From: Mycobacterium sp. AT1
GTDB lineage: Bacteria > Actinomycetota > Actinomycetes > Mycobacteriales > Mycobacteriaceae
DNA: 64,000 nucleotides
Direction: 5' to 3'
NCBI RefSeq assembly: GCF_002043095.1
Contig: NZ_MVOC01000044.1
Coordinates: 62,001-126,000, forward strand
Shown one piece after another: positions 51,543-60,768 of the stretch. A program made the position numbers and the translations under genes. The notes under the pieces are model-generated. The model had not been told where the DNA came from. It made no database searches and saw only the letters and a list, made by a program, of their open reading frames with translations. The number at the start of each line of letters is the position of its first letter. Position 1 is the stretch's first letter.

Positions 51543-54500
51543 GTGTTCGCCCAGTCGCCGGGTCGGACGTCCCCAGACACCAAGCTCGACCTGACGGCCA
51601 ATCCCCTGCGGTTCCTCGCAAGGGCTGCGGATCTGTGGAACAGCGACCTCCCGTTCGGCCAGGCGCAGAACCAGGCCTACGGCTACCTCTTCCCCCACGG
51701 CGCGTTCTTCCTCGCCGGTGACGTTCTCGGGCTGCCCGGCTGGGTGATTCAGCGGCTGTGGTGGGCGTTGCTGCTGGCGGTGGGATTCTGGGGCGTCATC
51801 CGACTGGCCGAGACCCTCGGCATCGGCAGTCGCAGCTCACGGGTGATCGCCGCGCTGGCGTTCGCGCTGTCTCCTCGGGTGCTGACGACGCTCGGCGCGA
51901 TCTCCTCGGAGACGCTGCCGATGATGTTGGCGCCGTGGGTGATGCTGCCGGTGGTCCTCGCGTTGAGGGGCTCCGGAGCCGGGCTGCCGGCGACATCGGG
52001 CCAGGGCAGCGTGCGGGTGCTGGCGGCCCGGTCGGCGTTGGCCGTCGCGCTGATGGGCGCGGTCAACGCGGTAGCGACCCTGACGGCCTGCTTGGCGGCA
52101 CTGATCTGGTGGGCGGCGCATCGTCCGAACCGGCTGTGGTGGCGGTTCACCGGGTGGTGGGCGTTGTCGGGTGTGCTGGCCGTGACGTGGTGGGTGGTCG
52201 CGCTGCTCATGCTGGGACGGGTCAGCCCGCCGTTCCTGGACTTCATCGAATCCTCCGGCGTGACGACGCAATGGCTGTCGCTGGTGGAGGTGTTGCGAGG
52301 CACGTACAGCTGGACGCCGTTCGTCGCGCCGAACGCGACCGCGGGAGCGTCGCTGGTGACGGGCTCGGTCGCCGTGCTGGCGACGACGTTGGTCGCGGCG
52401 GCCGGGCTGGCCGGTCTCGCGCTGCGGTCGATGCCCGCCAGGGGCAGGCTGATCTCGATCCTGCTGGTCGGCGTCGCGCTGCTGGCGGTCGGCTATTCCG
52501 GTGGGCTCGGCAGCCCGTTCGCCCACTACGTTCAGACGTTCCTGGACGCCGACGGCACCCCGCTGCGCAACGTGCACAAGCTGGAGCCGCTGATCCGGTT
52601 GCCGCTGGTGTTGGGCCTTGCGCACCTGCTGGCCCGGATACCGCTTCCCGGCAGTGCGCCGCGCCGCGAATGGCTGCAGGCGCTGGCCCATCCCGAACGC
52701 GACAAGCGGGTCGCCGTCGGCGCCGTCGTCCTGGTGGCCCTTGCGGTGGCCACGTCGCTGGCGTGGACGGGGCGGTTGGCCCCGCCCGGCACCTTCACCG
52801 CGATCCCGCAGTACTGGCACGACGCCGCGGACTGGCTCGACGAGCACAATTCTCCCGACCCTGGTCGGGTGCTGGTGGTTCCCGGCGCGCCGTTCGCCAC
52901 GCAGACGTGGGGCAACAGCCACGACGAGCCACTGCAGGTGCTTGGCAACAGCCCGTGGGGGGTGCGGGACTCGATTCCGCTGACTCCGCCGGAGACAATC
53001 CGCGCATTGGACTCGGTTCAGCGACTGTTCGCCGCAGGCAGGCCGTCGGTCGGGCTCGCCGACACCCTTGTCCGTCAAGGCATTTCGTACCTCGTCGTGC
53101 GCAACGACCTCGATCCCGAGTCATCACGGTCGGCCCGCCCGCTGTTGGTGCACCGCGTCGTCGACGGATCCCCCGGGCTCACCAAGGTGGCGCAGTTCGG
53201 CGAACCCGTCGGGCCAGGCACGTTGAAGGGTTTCGTCACCGACAGCGGGCTGCGGCCGACGTATCCGCCGGTGGAGATCTACCGCGTCGACGGCGGGAAG
53301 CCGTTGCGCCCGTACCTCACCGACGCCGACGCGATGGCCCGCGTCGACGGCGGCCCGGAAGCGTTGCTGCGCATCGACGAACGGCGCAGGCTGCTCGGGC
53401 AGCCACCACTGGGGCCGATGCTGTTGACCTCCGACGCCATGGCGGCCGGGTTGCCCGTGCCCGTCGTCACCGTCACCGACAGCCCCGTGGCCCGCGAGAC
53501 CGACTACGGCCGAGTCGACGACCACTCGTCGGCCATTCGTGCGCAAGGGGATTCGCGGAACACCTTCAACCGGGTGATGGACTATCCCGCAGGCGGCGCC
53601 GGCATCGTCTACGGCCGCTGGCCGGGCGGCAAGATCACCGTGTCTAGCTCGGCGGCGGACTCCACCGCGCTGCCCAACGTCGCCCCGGCCGCGGGTGCGG
53701 CCGCGGCAGTCGACGGGGACCCCGCCACCAGCTGGGTGTCGAACTCGCTGCAATCCGCAGTGGGGCAATGGCTTCAGGTCGACTTCGACCACCCCATCAC
53801 CAACGCGGCCGTCAGCATCACCCCGAGCGCGACCGCCGTCGGCGCCCAGGTGCGACGGATCGAGATCTCGACCGCGACCGGCACCAGCACCCTGCGCTTC
53901 GATCAGGCGGGCAAGGCGCTCTCGGCACCGCTCCCGATCGGCGAGACGCCGTGGGTGCGGTTCACCGCGGTGGCGACCGACGACGGTTCGGCAGGCGTCC
54001 AGTTCGGCATCACCGACTTCACCGTCACCCAGTACGACGCGTCGGGTTTCGCGCAGCCGGTCAGCCTGCGGCACACCGTCGACGTGCCGCCACCGCCCCC
54101 GGGTTCGGCTGTCGCACAGTGGGATCTGGGTTCCGAACTGCTCGGCCGACCCGGGTGCGCCGACGGACCGGACGGCGTGCGGTGCGCGGCGACCATGGCA
54201 CTGACCCCCGAGGAACCGGTCAACCTGAGCCGCACGCTGTCGGTGCCTGAGGCGACGACGGTCACCCCGACGGTGTGGGTCCGCGCGCGGCAGGGACCCA
54301 ACCTCGCCGACCTGATCGCCCAGCCCGGCACCGCGCGCACCCTCGGGGACGCCGACGTCATCGACGTGCTCGGATCGTCATACGCGGCTGGCGACGGTGA
54401 CCCGCGCACGTCGTGGACCGCACCGCAGAACATCGTCCAGCAGCGGACGGCGGCCAACCTGACCCTGAAGCTGCCCCGCCCGACGGAGGTGGCGGCGCTG

Positions 54501-55715
54501 CGGCTGACCCCGAGCCCGTCGGAGCTGCCCGCGCACCCGACGACGGTGGCGGTCGACCTCGGCAACGGTCCACAAGTCAGGACGCTTGGGCCGGACGGGC
54601 CCCAGACCATCCGACTCACCCCGTCCGTCACCGACACCGTGAAGGTCTCGATCCTCGACTGGAACGACGTAATCGACCGCACCGCACTCGGTTTCGACCA
54701 GGTGAAGCCGCCAGGACTGGCCGAGGTCACCGCACTCGACGGTCGCGGCGCATCGATCGCCGCTCCCGACCCGGTCCGCAACCGCGCCCGTCCCATCGCG
54801 ATGCCGTGCGGCAAGGGTCCGATCATCGGCATCGCCGGACAGTTCGTCCAAACGTCGGTGACCACCACCGTCGGCGACCTGCTCGACGGCAAACCCGTCG
54901 CCGCCAAACCCTGTGGCACGACCACCATCTCGGTCCCGGCCGGGGAGCAGGAGCTGGTGATCAGCCCCGGCCCCGCGTTCGTCGCCGACGGGGTGCAGCT
55001 GGCAGGGCCGCTGGCCGCCGACCTGCCCACTGCCCCAATGATTCCCGCGACGACGACGCAGTGGCAGGCTGACCATCGGCAGGTCGACGTCGACGCGTCC
55101 GACAGCCGGCGGATCCTGGTGGTGCCCGAGAGCGTCAACAGCGGCTGGGCGGCGCGGACGGCGGACGGCACCGCGCTGACGCCGGTCACGGTCAACGGCT
55201 GGCAGCAGGGCTGGGTGCTGCCCGCGGGCACGTCGGGTCCCGTGACGCTGGACTTCTCGTCCAACACGACCTATCGGGTCGGTCTCGCCGGAGGGCTTGC
55301 GCTACTGCCACTGTTGCTGCTCCTCGCGTTCCTGCCCGTCCGCCACGTCCGCGAGCCGGACGAGGAGGCCACCCCGTGGCAGCTGGGTCCGCTCGGCGCG
55401 GGCGCTGCGGTGCTCGCCGTCGGGTTCCTGGTCTCGGGATTCGTGGGGTTGGTGGTCCTCGGCGTCGCGATCGGGCTGCGGCACCTGCTTCGCGCGCGGC
55501 AGGAACTCTCCGATCGCCTGACGCTCGGCCTCGCCGCGGGCGGGCTGACGCTCGCGGGCGGGGTGCTCAGCAGATACCCGTGGCGATCGGTGGACGGCTA
55601 CATCGGTCACGCGTGGGGGGTGCAGCTGCTTGCTTTGATCTCGGTGGCCGCGCTGGCGGCATCGGTGGTTCCCATTCCACCGTCGCGGCGCGAGAACGTC
55701 CCTAACATCGACTGA
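51543..55715 (+). CDS. aftD: Arabinofuranosyltransferase AftD
   Basis: A ~1390-aa GT-C-fold glycosyltransferase that adds arabinofuranose from decaprenyl-phosphoryl-arabinose to arabinogalactan and lipoarabinomannan at the outer face of the membrane. The N-terminal half has a dozen or so helices with the loop TSPDTKLDLTANPLRFLA (catalytic Asp region) and the NQAYGYLFPHGAFF motif. The C-terminal half holds beta-rich, carbohydrate-binding-like modules and ends with helices (LALLPLLLLLAFLPV and others). GTG 51543 is the first standard start, but the upstream codons 51480-51542 encode PLSRRWLWLVGVLSLAL, the expected first helix, so a CTG start (51480 or nearby) is likely. The homologue is Rv0236c, an essential gene. 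Confidence 0.92.
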   Translation: MFAQSPGRTSPDTKLDLTANPLRFLARAADLWNSDLPFGQAQNQAYGYLFPHGAFFLAGDVLGLPGWVIQRLWWALLLAVGFWGVIRLAETLGIGSRSSRVIAALAFALSPRVLTTLGAISSETLPMMLAPWVMLPVVLALRGSGAGLPATSGQGSVRVLAARSALAVALMGAVNAVATLTACLAALIWWAAHRPNRLWWRFTGWWALSGVLAVTWWVVALLMLGRVSPPFLDFIESSGVTTQWLSLVEVLRGTYSWTPFVAPNATAGASLVTGSVAVLATTLVAAAGLAGLALRSMPARGRLISILLVGVALLAVGYSGGLGSPFAHYVQTFLDADGTPLRNVHKLEPLIRLPLVLGLAHLLARIPLPGSAPRREWLQALAHPERDKRVAVGAVVLVALAVATSLAWTGRLAPPGTFTAIPQYWHDAADWLDEHNSPDPGRVLVVPGAPFATQTWGNSHDEPLQVLGNSPWGVRDSIPLTPPETIRALDSVQRLFAAGRPSVGLADTLVRQGISYLVVRNDLDPESSRSARPLLVHRVVDGSPGLTKVAQFGEPVGPGTLKGFVTDSGLRPTYPPVEIYRVDGGKPLRPYLTDADAMARVDGGPEALLRIDERRRLLGQPPLGPMLLTSDAMAAGLPVPVVTVTDSPVARETDYGRVDDHSSAIRAQGDSRNTFNRVMDYPAGGAGIVYGRWPGGKITVSSSAADSTALPNVAPAAGAAAAVDGDPATSWVSNSLQSAVGQWLQVDFDHPITNAAVSITPSATAVGAQVRRIEISTATGTSTLRFDQAGKALSAPLPIGETPWVRFTAVATDDGSAGVQFGITDFTVTQYDASGFAQPVSLRHTVDVPPPPPGSAVAQWDLGSELLGRPGCADGPDGVRCAATMALTPEEPVNLSRTLSVPEATTVTPTVWVRARQGPNLADLIAQPGTARTLGDADVIDVLGSSYAAGDGDPRTSWTAPQNIVQQRTAANLTLKLPRPTEVAALRLTPSPSELPAHPTTVAVDLGNGPQVRTLGPDGPQTIRLTPSVTDTVKVSILDWNDVIDRTALGFDQVKPPGLAEVTALDGRGASIAAPDPVRNRARPIAMPCGKGPIIGIAGQFVQTSVTTTVGDLLDGKPVAAKPCGTTTISVPAGEQELVISPGPAFVADGVQLAGPLAADLPTAPMIPATTTQWQADHRQVDVDASDSRRILVVPESVNSGWAARTADGTALTPVTVNGWQQGWVLPAGTSGPVTLDFSSNTTYRVGLAGGLALLPLLLLLAFLPVRHVREPDEEATPWQLGPLGAGAAVLAVGFLVSGFVGLVVLGVAIGLRHLLRARQELSDRLTLGLAAGGLTLAGGVLSRYPWRSVDGYIGHAWGVQLLALISVAALAASVVPIPPSRRENVPNID

Positions 55716-56693
55716 GTGCCGTTCCTCAACACCGCGCGCGGAGCCGTCGACGTCGTCGACCTCGGTGTCACGCTCATGCACGAGCACGTGTTCATCATGA
55801 CGACCGAGATCATGGAGAACTATCCCGAGGGCTGGGGTGACGGGGCCAAGCGCGAGGCCGACGCGATCGTGCGGCTCAACGAGCTCAAGTCCCGCGGCAT
55901 CGACACCATCGTTGACTTGACGGTGGTCGGGCTCGGTCGCTACCTCCCCCGGATCGTCCGCATCGCCGCGGCCACCGAGCTGAACATCGTCGTCGCCACC
56001 GGTCTGTATACCTACAACGACGTCCCGATGCATTTCCACTACCGCGGCCCAGGCGCACCACTCGGCGGGCCGGAACCCATGGTCGACATGTTCGTCCGCG
56101 ACATCGAACACGGTATCGCCGACACCGGTGTCAAGGCCGCAATCCTGAAGTGCGCCACCGACGAACCGGGGATGACGCCCGGCGTCGAGCGGGTGTTGCG
56201 GGCCGTCGCGCAGGCTCACCGGCACACCGGCGTCCCCATCTCGACCCACACGCACGCGGCGTCCCGACGCGGCCTCGAGCAGCAGAGGATCTTCGCCGAG
56301 GAGGGCGTCGACCTCAGCCGCGTCGTCATCGGCCACAGTGGGGACACCACCGACGTCGCCTACCTCGAGGAGCTGATCGCCGAGGGTTCGTATCTCGGCA
56401 TGGACCGATTCGGAGTCGACGCGATCCTGAGTTTCGAGGATCGGGTGAACACGGTGGCGACGATGTGCGAGCGTGGCCACGCCGGCCGGATGGTGCTGTC
56501 GCACGACGCCTCTTGCTATTTCGACGCGCTTCCCGAGGCCACTCTTCCAGTGGCGCTGCCGAATTGGCACTACCTGCACATCCACGACGACGTGCTCCCC
56601 GCTCTGAGACGGCGGGGCGTCACCGAGGAACAGCTCACCACCATGCTGGTGGACAACCCGCGCAGAATCTTCTCCACCCGGGGCGGGTACTGA
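55716..56693 (+). CDS. php: Phosphotriesterase-like lactonase (Php family)
   Basis: A 325-aa amidohydrolase-fold enzyme with a binuclear metal centre. Metal ligands are visible: His22 and His24 in LMHEHVF, the carbamylated lysine in AAILKCATDE, the HTH of ISTHTHAAS, the HSGDTTD motif, and the Asp of LSHDASCYF. Family members (Rv0230c in M. tuberculosis) hydrolyse N-acyl homoserine and other lactones much better than organophosphates. It begins with GTG at 55716 directly behind the aftD stop, and one base separates its stop from the next gene, so the three genes may be co-transcribed. The natural substrate is unknown. Confidence 0.88.
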   Translation: MPFLNTARGAVDVVDLGVTLMHEHVFIMTTEIMENYPEGWGDGAKREADAIVRLNELKSRGIDTIVDLTVVGLGRYLPRIVRIAAATELNIVVATGLYTYNDVPMHFHYRGPGAPLGGPEPMVDMFVRDIEHGIADTGVKAAILKCATDEPGMTPGVERVLRAVAQAHRHTGVPISTHTHAASRRGLEQQRIFAEEGVDLSRVVIGHSGDTTDVAYLEELIAEGSYLGMDRFGVDAILSFEDRVNTVATMCERGHAGRMVLSHDASCYFDALPEATLPVALPNWHYLHIHDDVLPALRRRGVTEEQLTTMLVDNPRRIFSTRGGY

Positions 56694-56694
56694 C

Positions 56695-58161
56695 GTGGTC
56701 ACCGGGGTCGAACCAATCAGCACCCAGGTCTCGGGCCTGGCCGCCGCCGACCCCGACGCGCCAGCGGTCACCTGTGACGGACGAACGCTGACCCGCGCCG
56801 AGCTCGACGCGTCGACCAACCGACTCGCCCGCGCGTACGCCGAACGTGGCGTCGGCACGGGCGATTACGTCTCGATCGCCATGCCCAACTCGATCGCGTG
56901 GGTGCAGTCGGTGCTGGCGTGCTGGAAGCTGGGCGCCGTTCCACAGCCCTTGTCGGCGCGACTACCCGACGCCGAGTTCAGCGGAATCCTCGACCTGGCG
57001 CCACGCGCGCTGGTCGTCGGCCGCGCAGATCCGCGCGGCGTCGTGCCGAGCCTGCCCGCCGACTTCGTGCCCGACGCCGCCCTGTCCGACGCCCCGCTGC
57101 CCGAAGCGGTCTCACCGGTGTGGAAGTCGATGACCTCGGGCGGCAGCACCGGACGACCCAAGCTGATCGAGGCCGGCGGGGACAGCCGACTTCCCGCGGC
57201 GATCGGCCTGCCACTGGGCATGGCGGACGGCGACGTCAACCTGCTGTCGGTGCCGTTGCACCACAACACCGGATTCACAACGGCCACAGCGGGTTTGCTG
57301 ATGGGCCACCACCTGGTGGTGATGCCACGCTTCGATCCGCACGAGTTCCTGCGCCTCATCACCGAGCACCGCGTCACCTACCTGGCCACGGTGCCGACCG
57401 TCATGCAGCGCCTACTTCCCGTCTACCGGGCGGATCCCGACGCCTACGATCTGTCGTCGGTCCGCCGATTCTGGCATCTGGCCGCCCCGTGCCCGCCGGT
57501 GGTCAAGCGGGCGTGGATCGACATCCTTGGTCCGGAGGTGGTGTGGGAGTTGTACGGCGGCACCGAACTTCAGGCGTTGACGTTCATCACCGGCACTCAG
57601 TGGCTGAGGCATCCGGGCTCGGTGGGCGTGGTCGTGGCCGGTGAGATGAAGGTGCTCGACGACGACGGTGTCGAGTGCCCACCCGGCGTGGTCGGCGAGA
57701 TCTACATGCGCCCGGCGCCTGGCAGCCGTCCCACCTACCGCTACGTCGGGTCCACCGCGAAGAGCCGCGACGGCTGGGAGTCCCTCGGCGACCTCGGCCA
57801 CTACGAGGACGACGGCGCCGACCGCTTCTTCTTCCTCTCCGACCGCCGCGTCGACATGTTCACCGTTGGCGGTCGCAACGTGTACCCGGCCGAGGTCGAG
57901 TCGGCGCTCGCCGAGCATCCGGAGATCTTGTCCTGCTTGGTCGTCGGTGTCCCCGACGACGATCTGGGGCAGGTGCCCTACGCGCTGGTGGAGACGGCTT
58001 CACCGCTCGACGAAGCGGCGGTGCTCGCGTTTCTCCACGAACGCCTGGCCGGCCACAAGGTGCCGCGCACGGTCGAGTTCGTCGACCGGCCGCTGCGCGA
58101 CGAGGCGGGCAAGGCAAGGCGGTCGGCGGTGCGCGAGGAAGTCATCTCGCGATCCAACTAG
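56695..58161 (+). CDS. Acyl-CoA synthetase (FadD-type ANL ligase)
   Basis: A 488-aa member of the ANL superfamily. The P-loop MTSGGSTGRPKL, the A5 motif VWELYGGTELQ, the hinge SLGDLGHYEDDG with FFLSDRRVDMFTVGGRNVYPAEVE, and the C-terminal Lys in LRDEAGKARRS are all present, so it should be active. The short length (N-terminal domain reduced) is typical of bile-acid-CoA-ligase-like or small-acid CoA ligases, not of FAALs. The substrate is unknown. It begins one base after the php stop. Together they could act on a lactone or ester whose acid product is then activated, an idea resting only on adjacency. The stop is followed by hairpin D. Confidence 0.84.
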   Translation: MVTGVEPISTQVSGLAAADPDAPAVTCDGRTLTRAELDASTNRLARAYAERGVGTGDYVSIAMPNSIAWVQSVLACWKLGAVPQPLSARLPDAEFSGILDLAPRALVVGRADPRGVVPSLPADFVPDAALSDAPLPEAVSPVWKSMTSGGSTGRPKLIEAGGDSRLPAAIGLPLGMADGDVNLLSVPLHHNTGFTTATAGLLMGHHLVVMPRFDPHEFLRLITEHRVTYLATVPTVMQRLLPVYRADPDAYDLSSVRRFWHLAAPCPPVVKRAWIDILGPEVVWELYGGTELQALTFITGTQWLRHPGSVGVVVAGEMKVLDDDGVECPPGVVGEIYMRPAPGSRPTYRYVGSTAKSRDGWESLGDLGHYEDDGADRFFFLSDRRVDMFTVGGRNVYPAEVESALAEHPEILSCLVVGVPDDDLGQVPYALVETASPLDEAAVLAFLHERLAGHKVPRTVEFVDRPLRDEAGKARRSAVREEVISRSN

Positions 58162-58163
58162 CG

Positions 58164-58221
58164 CGACCGTGGGGGTTGTGTACGAAAACCGGCGAATTGG
58201 CGTACGTAAGCCCCACGGTCG
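58164..58221. repeat. Intergenic hairpin D with CGTACGTAAG core
   Basis: Arms CGACCGTGGGG (58164-58174) and CCCCACGGTCG (58211-58221) pair perfectly over 11 bp. The core CGTACGTAAG (58201-58210) is identical to that of hairpin C and pairs imperfectly with GTTGTGTACG inside the left arm. It lies between the convergent synthetase and acyltransferase genes, starting 2 nt past one stop and ending 8 nt before the other. Confidence 0.78.
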
Positions 58222-58229
58222 GCGGCCAG

Positions 58230-59408
58230 CTAACGTGCGACGGCGGGCTCGGGCGAATCGGTGACCGAACTGTCCAGCGGGGTGACGTCGTGCCGCCTCT
58301 CCCACCGCCGCAACGCATTCCGACACGGCGACTCCACCAGTGCATAGCTCACCGCGGCGAGCGCGAAGCCCAGCACCAACGTCAGCGCCAGCACCACCGG
58401 CATGTGCCCGTTGAACGGGAACTCGCCGATCATCGGGAACACCATCGCCAGGGCCGCCAGGTGCCACACGAACAGCCCGTAGGACCATCGCCCGAGCGTC
58501 ACCATCGTCGTGCTGCCGAGGATTCGGTGTGACGTACCCACACGGTCCAGCACCAGCGGCGCCAGCAGCGCGTAGGCCACCACCGCCCCCATCGAGACCT
58601 TGATGAGGAACTGCCCCAGCGTGCCGGGCGCCAGACCGGCTGGCCCGGCCATCGGGGATGCGGCCAAGCCGAACGCGGTGAGCGCGATGACGGCCATCAG
58701 AATGCGGCGGCGGGCCAGGCGGTGCGCCCACCCGACCGGGCTGACGGTCAGCTCTGCGATCAGCATGCCCGCGGCGAACCACGAGAAGAACGCGGGCGGC
58801 CACGTCAACGGGTTCACCCCGAACGGCACGGAGAACGGGATGAGCCCCCACGCGAAGCTGGCCAGCGCGACGCCGAGGATCGCCGGGATGCGCGCCCGCA
58901 CCGGCAGCCGCCTGGCCAACAGCGCCAGCACCGGCAGCGCCAGGTAGAAGCTCACCTCGACCGACAGGCTCCACATCTGCGTCAGCCCGGAGGTCAACGT
59001 CAGCGGCACGTAGATCTGGGTCAGCGTCAGGTTGGCCAACCACACGGTCAGATCGGGGTGGGACTCCGGAAACAGCAGCAGGATCAGCACCACGGCGACG
59101 ACGTAGCCCGGCATGATGCGGACCAACCTGGAGCGCAGGTAGTGCCCCGTCGGCGGGGTGTGTCGAAGCCCGCGCGCCGCGGCGGCGTGACCGCGCCACA
59201 GCAGGAAGCCCGACAGCGCGAAGAACACCGCGACGGCCAGGTCGAAGCGTCCGAGCACGCGACCGGTGCTCCACGTGGTGTGCCCGGTCTGGAAGCCGAC
59301 GTGGGTGATCACCACCCCGATGGCCGCGCACGCGCGCATGCCCTCGACGGCGGGCAGGAAGCTGCGCGTGCCGGAGACACTTCCCGGGTCGGTTCCGCGC
59401 TCGCTCAC
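58230..59408 (-). CDS. Membrane acyltransferase (acyltransferase 3 family, Rv0228-like)
   Basis: A 392-aa integral membrane protein with about ten helices. The N-terminal block SFLPAVEGMRACAAIGVVITH with the conserved His, and ALSGFLLWRGHAAAARG with the following SRLVRIMPGYVVAVV, are the signature of acyltransferase-3 proteins that move acetyl, succinyl or other acyl groups onto extracytoplasmic glycans or lipids. The position near aftD matches Rv0228, so cell-wall polysaccharide is a plausible target. I start at GTG 59408 behind a GGGGG stretch; the frame is open to 59453. It is convergent with the synthetase gene. Confidence 0.87.
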   Translation of the reverse strand: MSERGTDPGSVSGTRSFLPAVEGMRACAAIGVVITHVGFQTGHTTWSTGRVLGRFDLAVAVFFALSGFLLWRGHAAAARGLRHTPPTGHYLRSRLVRIMPGYVVAVVLILLLFPESHPDLTVWLANLTLTQIYVPLTLTSGLTQMWSLSVEVSFYLALPVLALLARRLPVRARIPAILGVALASFAWGLIPFSVPFGVNPLTWPPAFFSWFAAGMLIAELTVSPVGWAHRLARRRILMAVIALTAFGLAASPMAGPAGLAPGTLGQFLIKVSMGAVVAYALLAPLVLDRVGTSHRILGSTTMVTLGRWSYGLFVWHLAALAMVFPMIGEFPFNGHMPVVLALTLVLGFALAAVSYALVESPCRNALRRWERRHDVTPLDSSVTDSPEPAVAR

Positions 59409-59548
59409 GGCCCCCAGTGTGCCCGATGACCTCGCACTCGGCGCCAGCCTCACCGTGGGCTGTTAGGGTCGAGCAGGTTTGCCCCAGCTGCCTTCGGGGC
59501 AGGTGGCGGCGTTAGTGGAGTCGTCTCAGGACGAGAAGGAGGCACGGT

Positions 59549-60754
59549 TTGAACCGCGCTGTAGCGCTGCGCATCGCAGCGTGCGGGCTCATGGGTCTCG
59601 GTGCCGCCCTGTTGATCGCAGCTCTGCTGCTGTCCACGTACACCAAGGGCAAGATCGCCAAGATTCCGCTCGACATCGACACCACGTTGGTCAGTGACGG
59701 CACCGGAACCGTCTTCGACCCCGACTCGCTGAACACCCAGAAGTTCGTGGTGGACAGGAACGCACCCGTCTCCTTCCAGCAGCAGATCAGCGTCGAGTCG
59801 CCCTCGAACGCCGACGTCGTCACCCTGCAGGTCGGCAACACCGTGCGCCGGACCGACAAGCAACAGGACAACGGCCTGCTGCTGGCTCTGGTCGACACCG
59901 TGACGCTCGACCGCAAGACCGCCCTCGCGGTGTCCAGCGACACCAACCCCGGCGGTTCGGTGCAGAAGCCGCGCAGCATCGACGACGCGCAGCCGCCGAC
60001 CAACGTCGCGCTGCCGCACGAGGGTCTCGCCTACCGCTTCCCGTTCGACACCGAGAAGAAGACCTACCCCTACTTCGATCCGATCGCGCAGAAGGCGTAC
60101 GACGCCAACTACGACGGTGAAGAGGACGTCAACGGCCTGAACACGTTCCGGTTCACCCAGAACATCGGCTACGACGGCGACGGCAAGCTGGTTGACCCGA
60201 TCAAGTACGCGTCGCTGTACGGCGACGACGCCGACAGCGTCGTCGCGGCGCGGGCCGAGCTGTGGGGCCTGCCGGGCGATCCCGACGAGCAGATCACCAT
60301 GACGCGGTACTACGCGGCGCAGCGCACCTTCTGGGTCGACCCGGTCTCGGGGACCATCGTGAAGTCCCAGGAGCACGGCTTCCACTACTACGCCCGTGAC
60401 GCCCTCAAGCCCGAGGTGACCTTCGCCGACTACAAGGTGACCTCCACCGAGGACACCGTCGAGGCGCAGGTGGCCAGTGCCCGCGACGAGGGTGACGTCG
60501 TCGCCCTCTGGGGTCGGATCCTGCCGATCACGTTCACCGCGCTCGGCCTGCTGACCCTGATCGGCGGCGGCCTGCTCGGCTGGTTCACGCTGCGGGCACA
60601 GTCCGCGCTGATCGACCCGGGTCTGGACGACACCGGCCACGGCTTCTTCGGAAGGCGTCCGACGGACACCGGTCCGATGCCCGCGGCCGAGGCGGCTACC
60701 GAGAAGATCCCCACTCAACGGCCGTCCGACCTGCCGCCGGACAGACCGGTCTGA
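59549..60754 (+). CDS. DUF3068/PorA-family membrane protein (Rv0227c-like)
   Basis: A 401-aa protein with one N-terminal helix (about residues 9-30), a large extracytoplasmic domain and a C-terminal helix (about 328-350), followed by a Pro-rich cytoplasmic tail. The sequence is that of the DUF3068 family (KGKIAKIPLDIDTTLVSDGTG in two blocks, PFDTEKKTYPYFD, FWVDPVSGTIVKSQEHG). TTG 59549 is preceded by AGGAGG at 7 nt spacing, which fixes the start. The homologue Rv0227c is conserved in all mycobacteria and reported as essential; the exact role is not settled. It is followed by the Rv0226c-like gene, so the pair probably works together in the envelope. Confidence 0.85.
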   Translation: MNRAVALRIAACGLMGLGAALLIAALLLSTYTKGKIAKIPLDIDTTLVSDGTGTVFDPDSLNTQKFVVDRNAPVSFQQQISVESPSNADVVTLQVGNTVRRTDKQQDNGLLLALVDTVTLDRKTALAVSSDTNPGGSVQKPRSIDDAQPPTNVALPHEGLAYRFPFDTEKKTYPYFDPIAQKAYDANYDGEEDVNGLNTFRFTQNIGYDGDGKLVDPIKYASLYGDDADSVVAARAELWGLPGDPDEQITMTRYYAAQRTFWVDPVSGTIVKSQEHGFHYYARDALKPEVTFADYKVTSTEDTVEAQVASARDEGDVVALWGRILPITFTALGLLTLIGGGLLGWFTLRAQSALIDPGLDDTGHGFFGRRPTDTGPMPAAEAATEKIPTQRPSDLPPDRPV

Positions 60755-60768
60755 GCCGTCTCAGGTGG

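Noticed and set aside
59481..59502. Riboswitch or attenuator upstream of the DUF3068 gene
   Set aside because: Two short alternative hairpins (GCCCC with GGGGC, CTGCC with GGCAG) exist, but five-pair stems are common in such GC-rich DNA and no known riboswitch core is seen.
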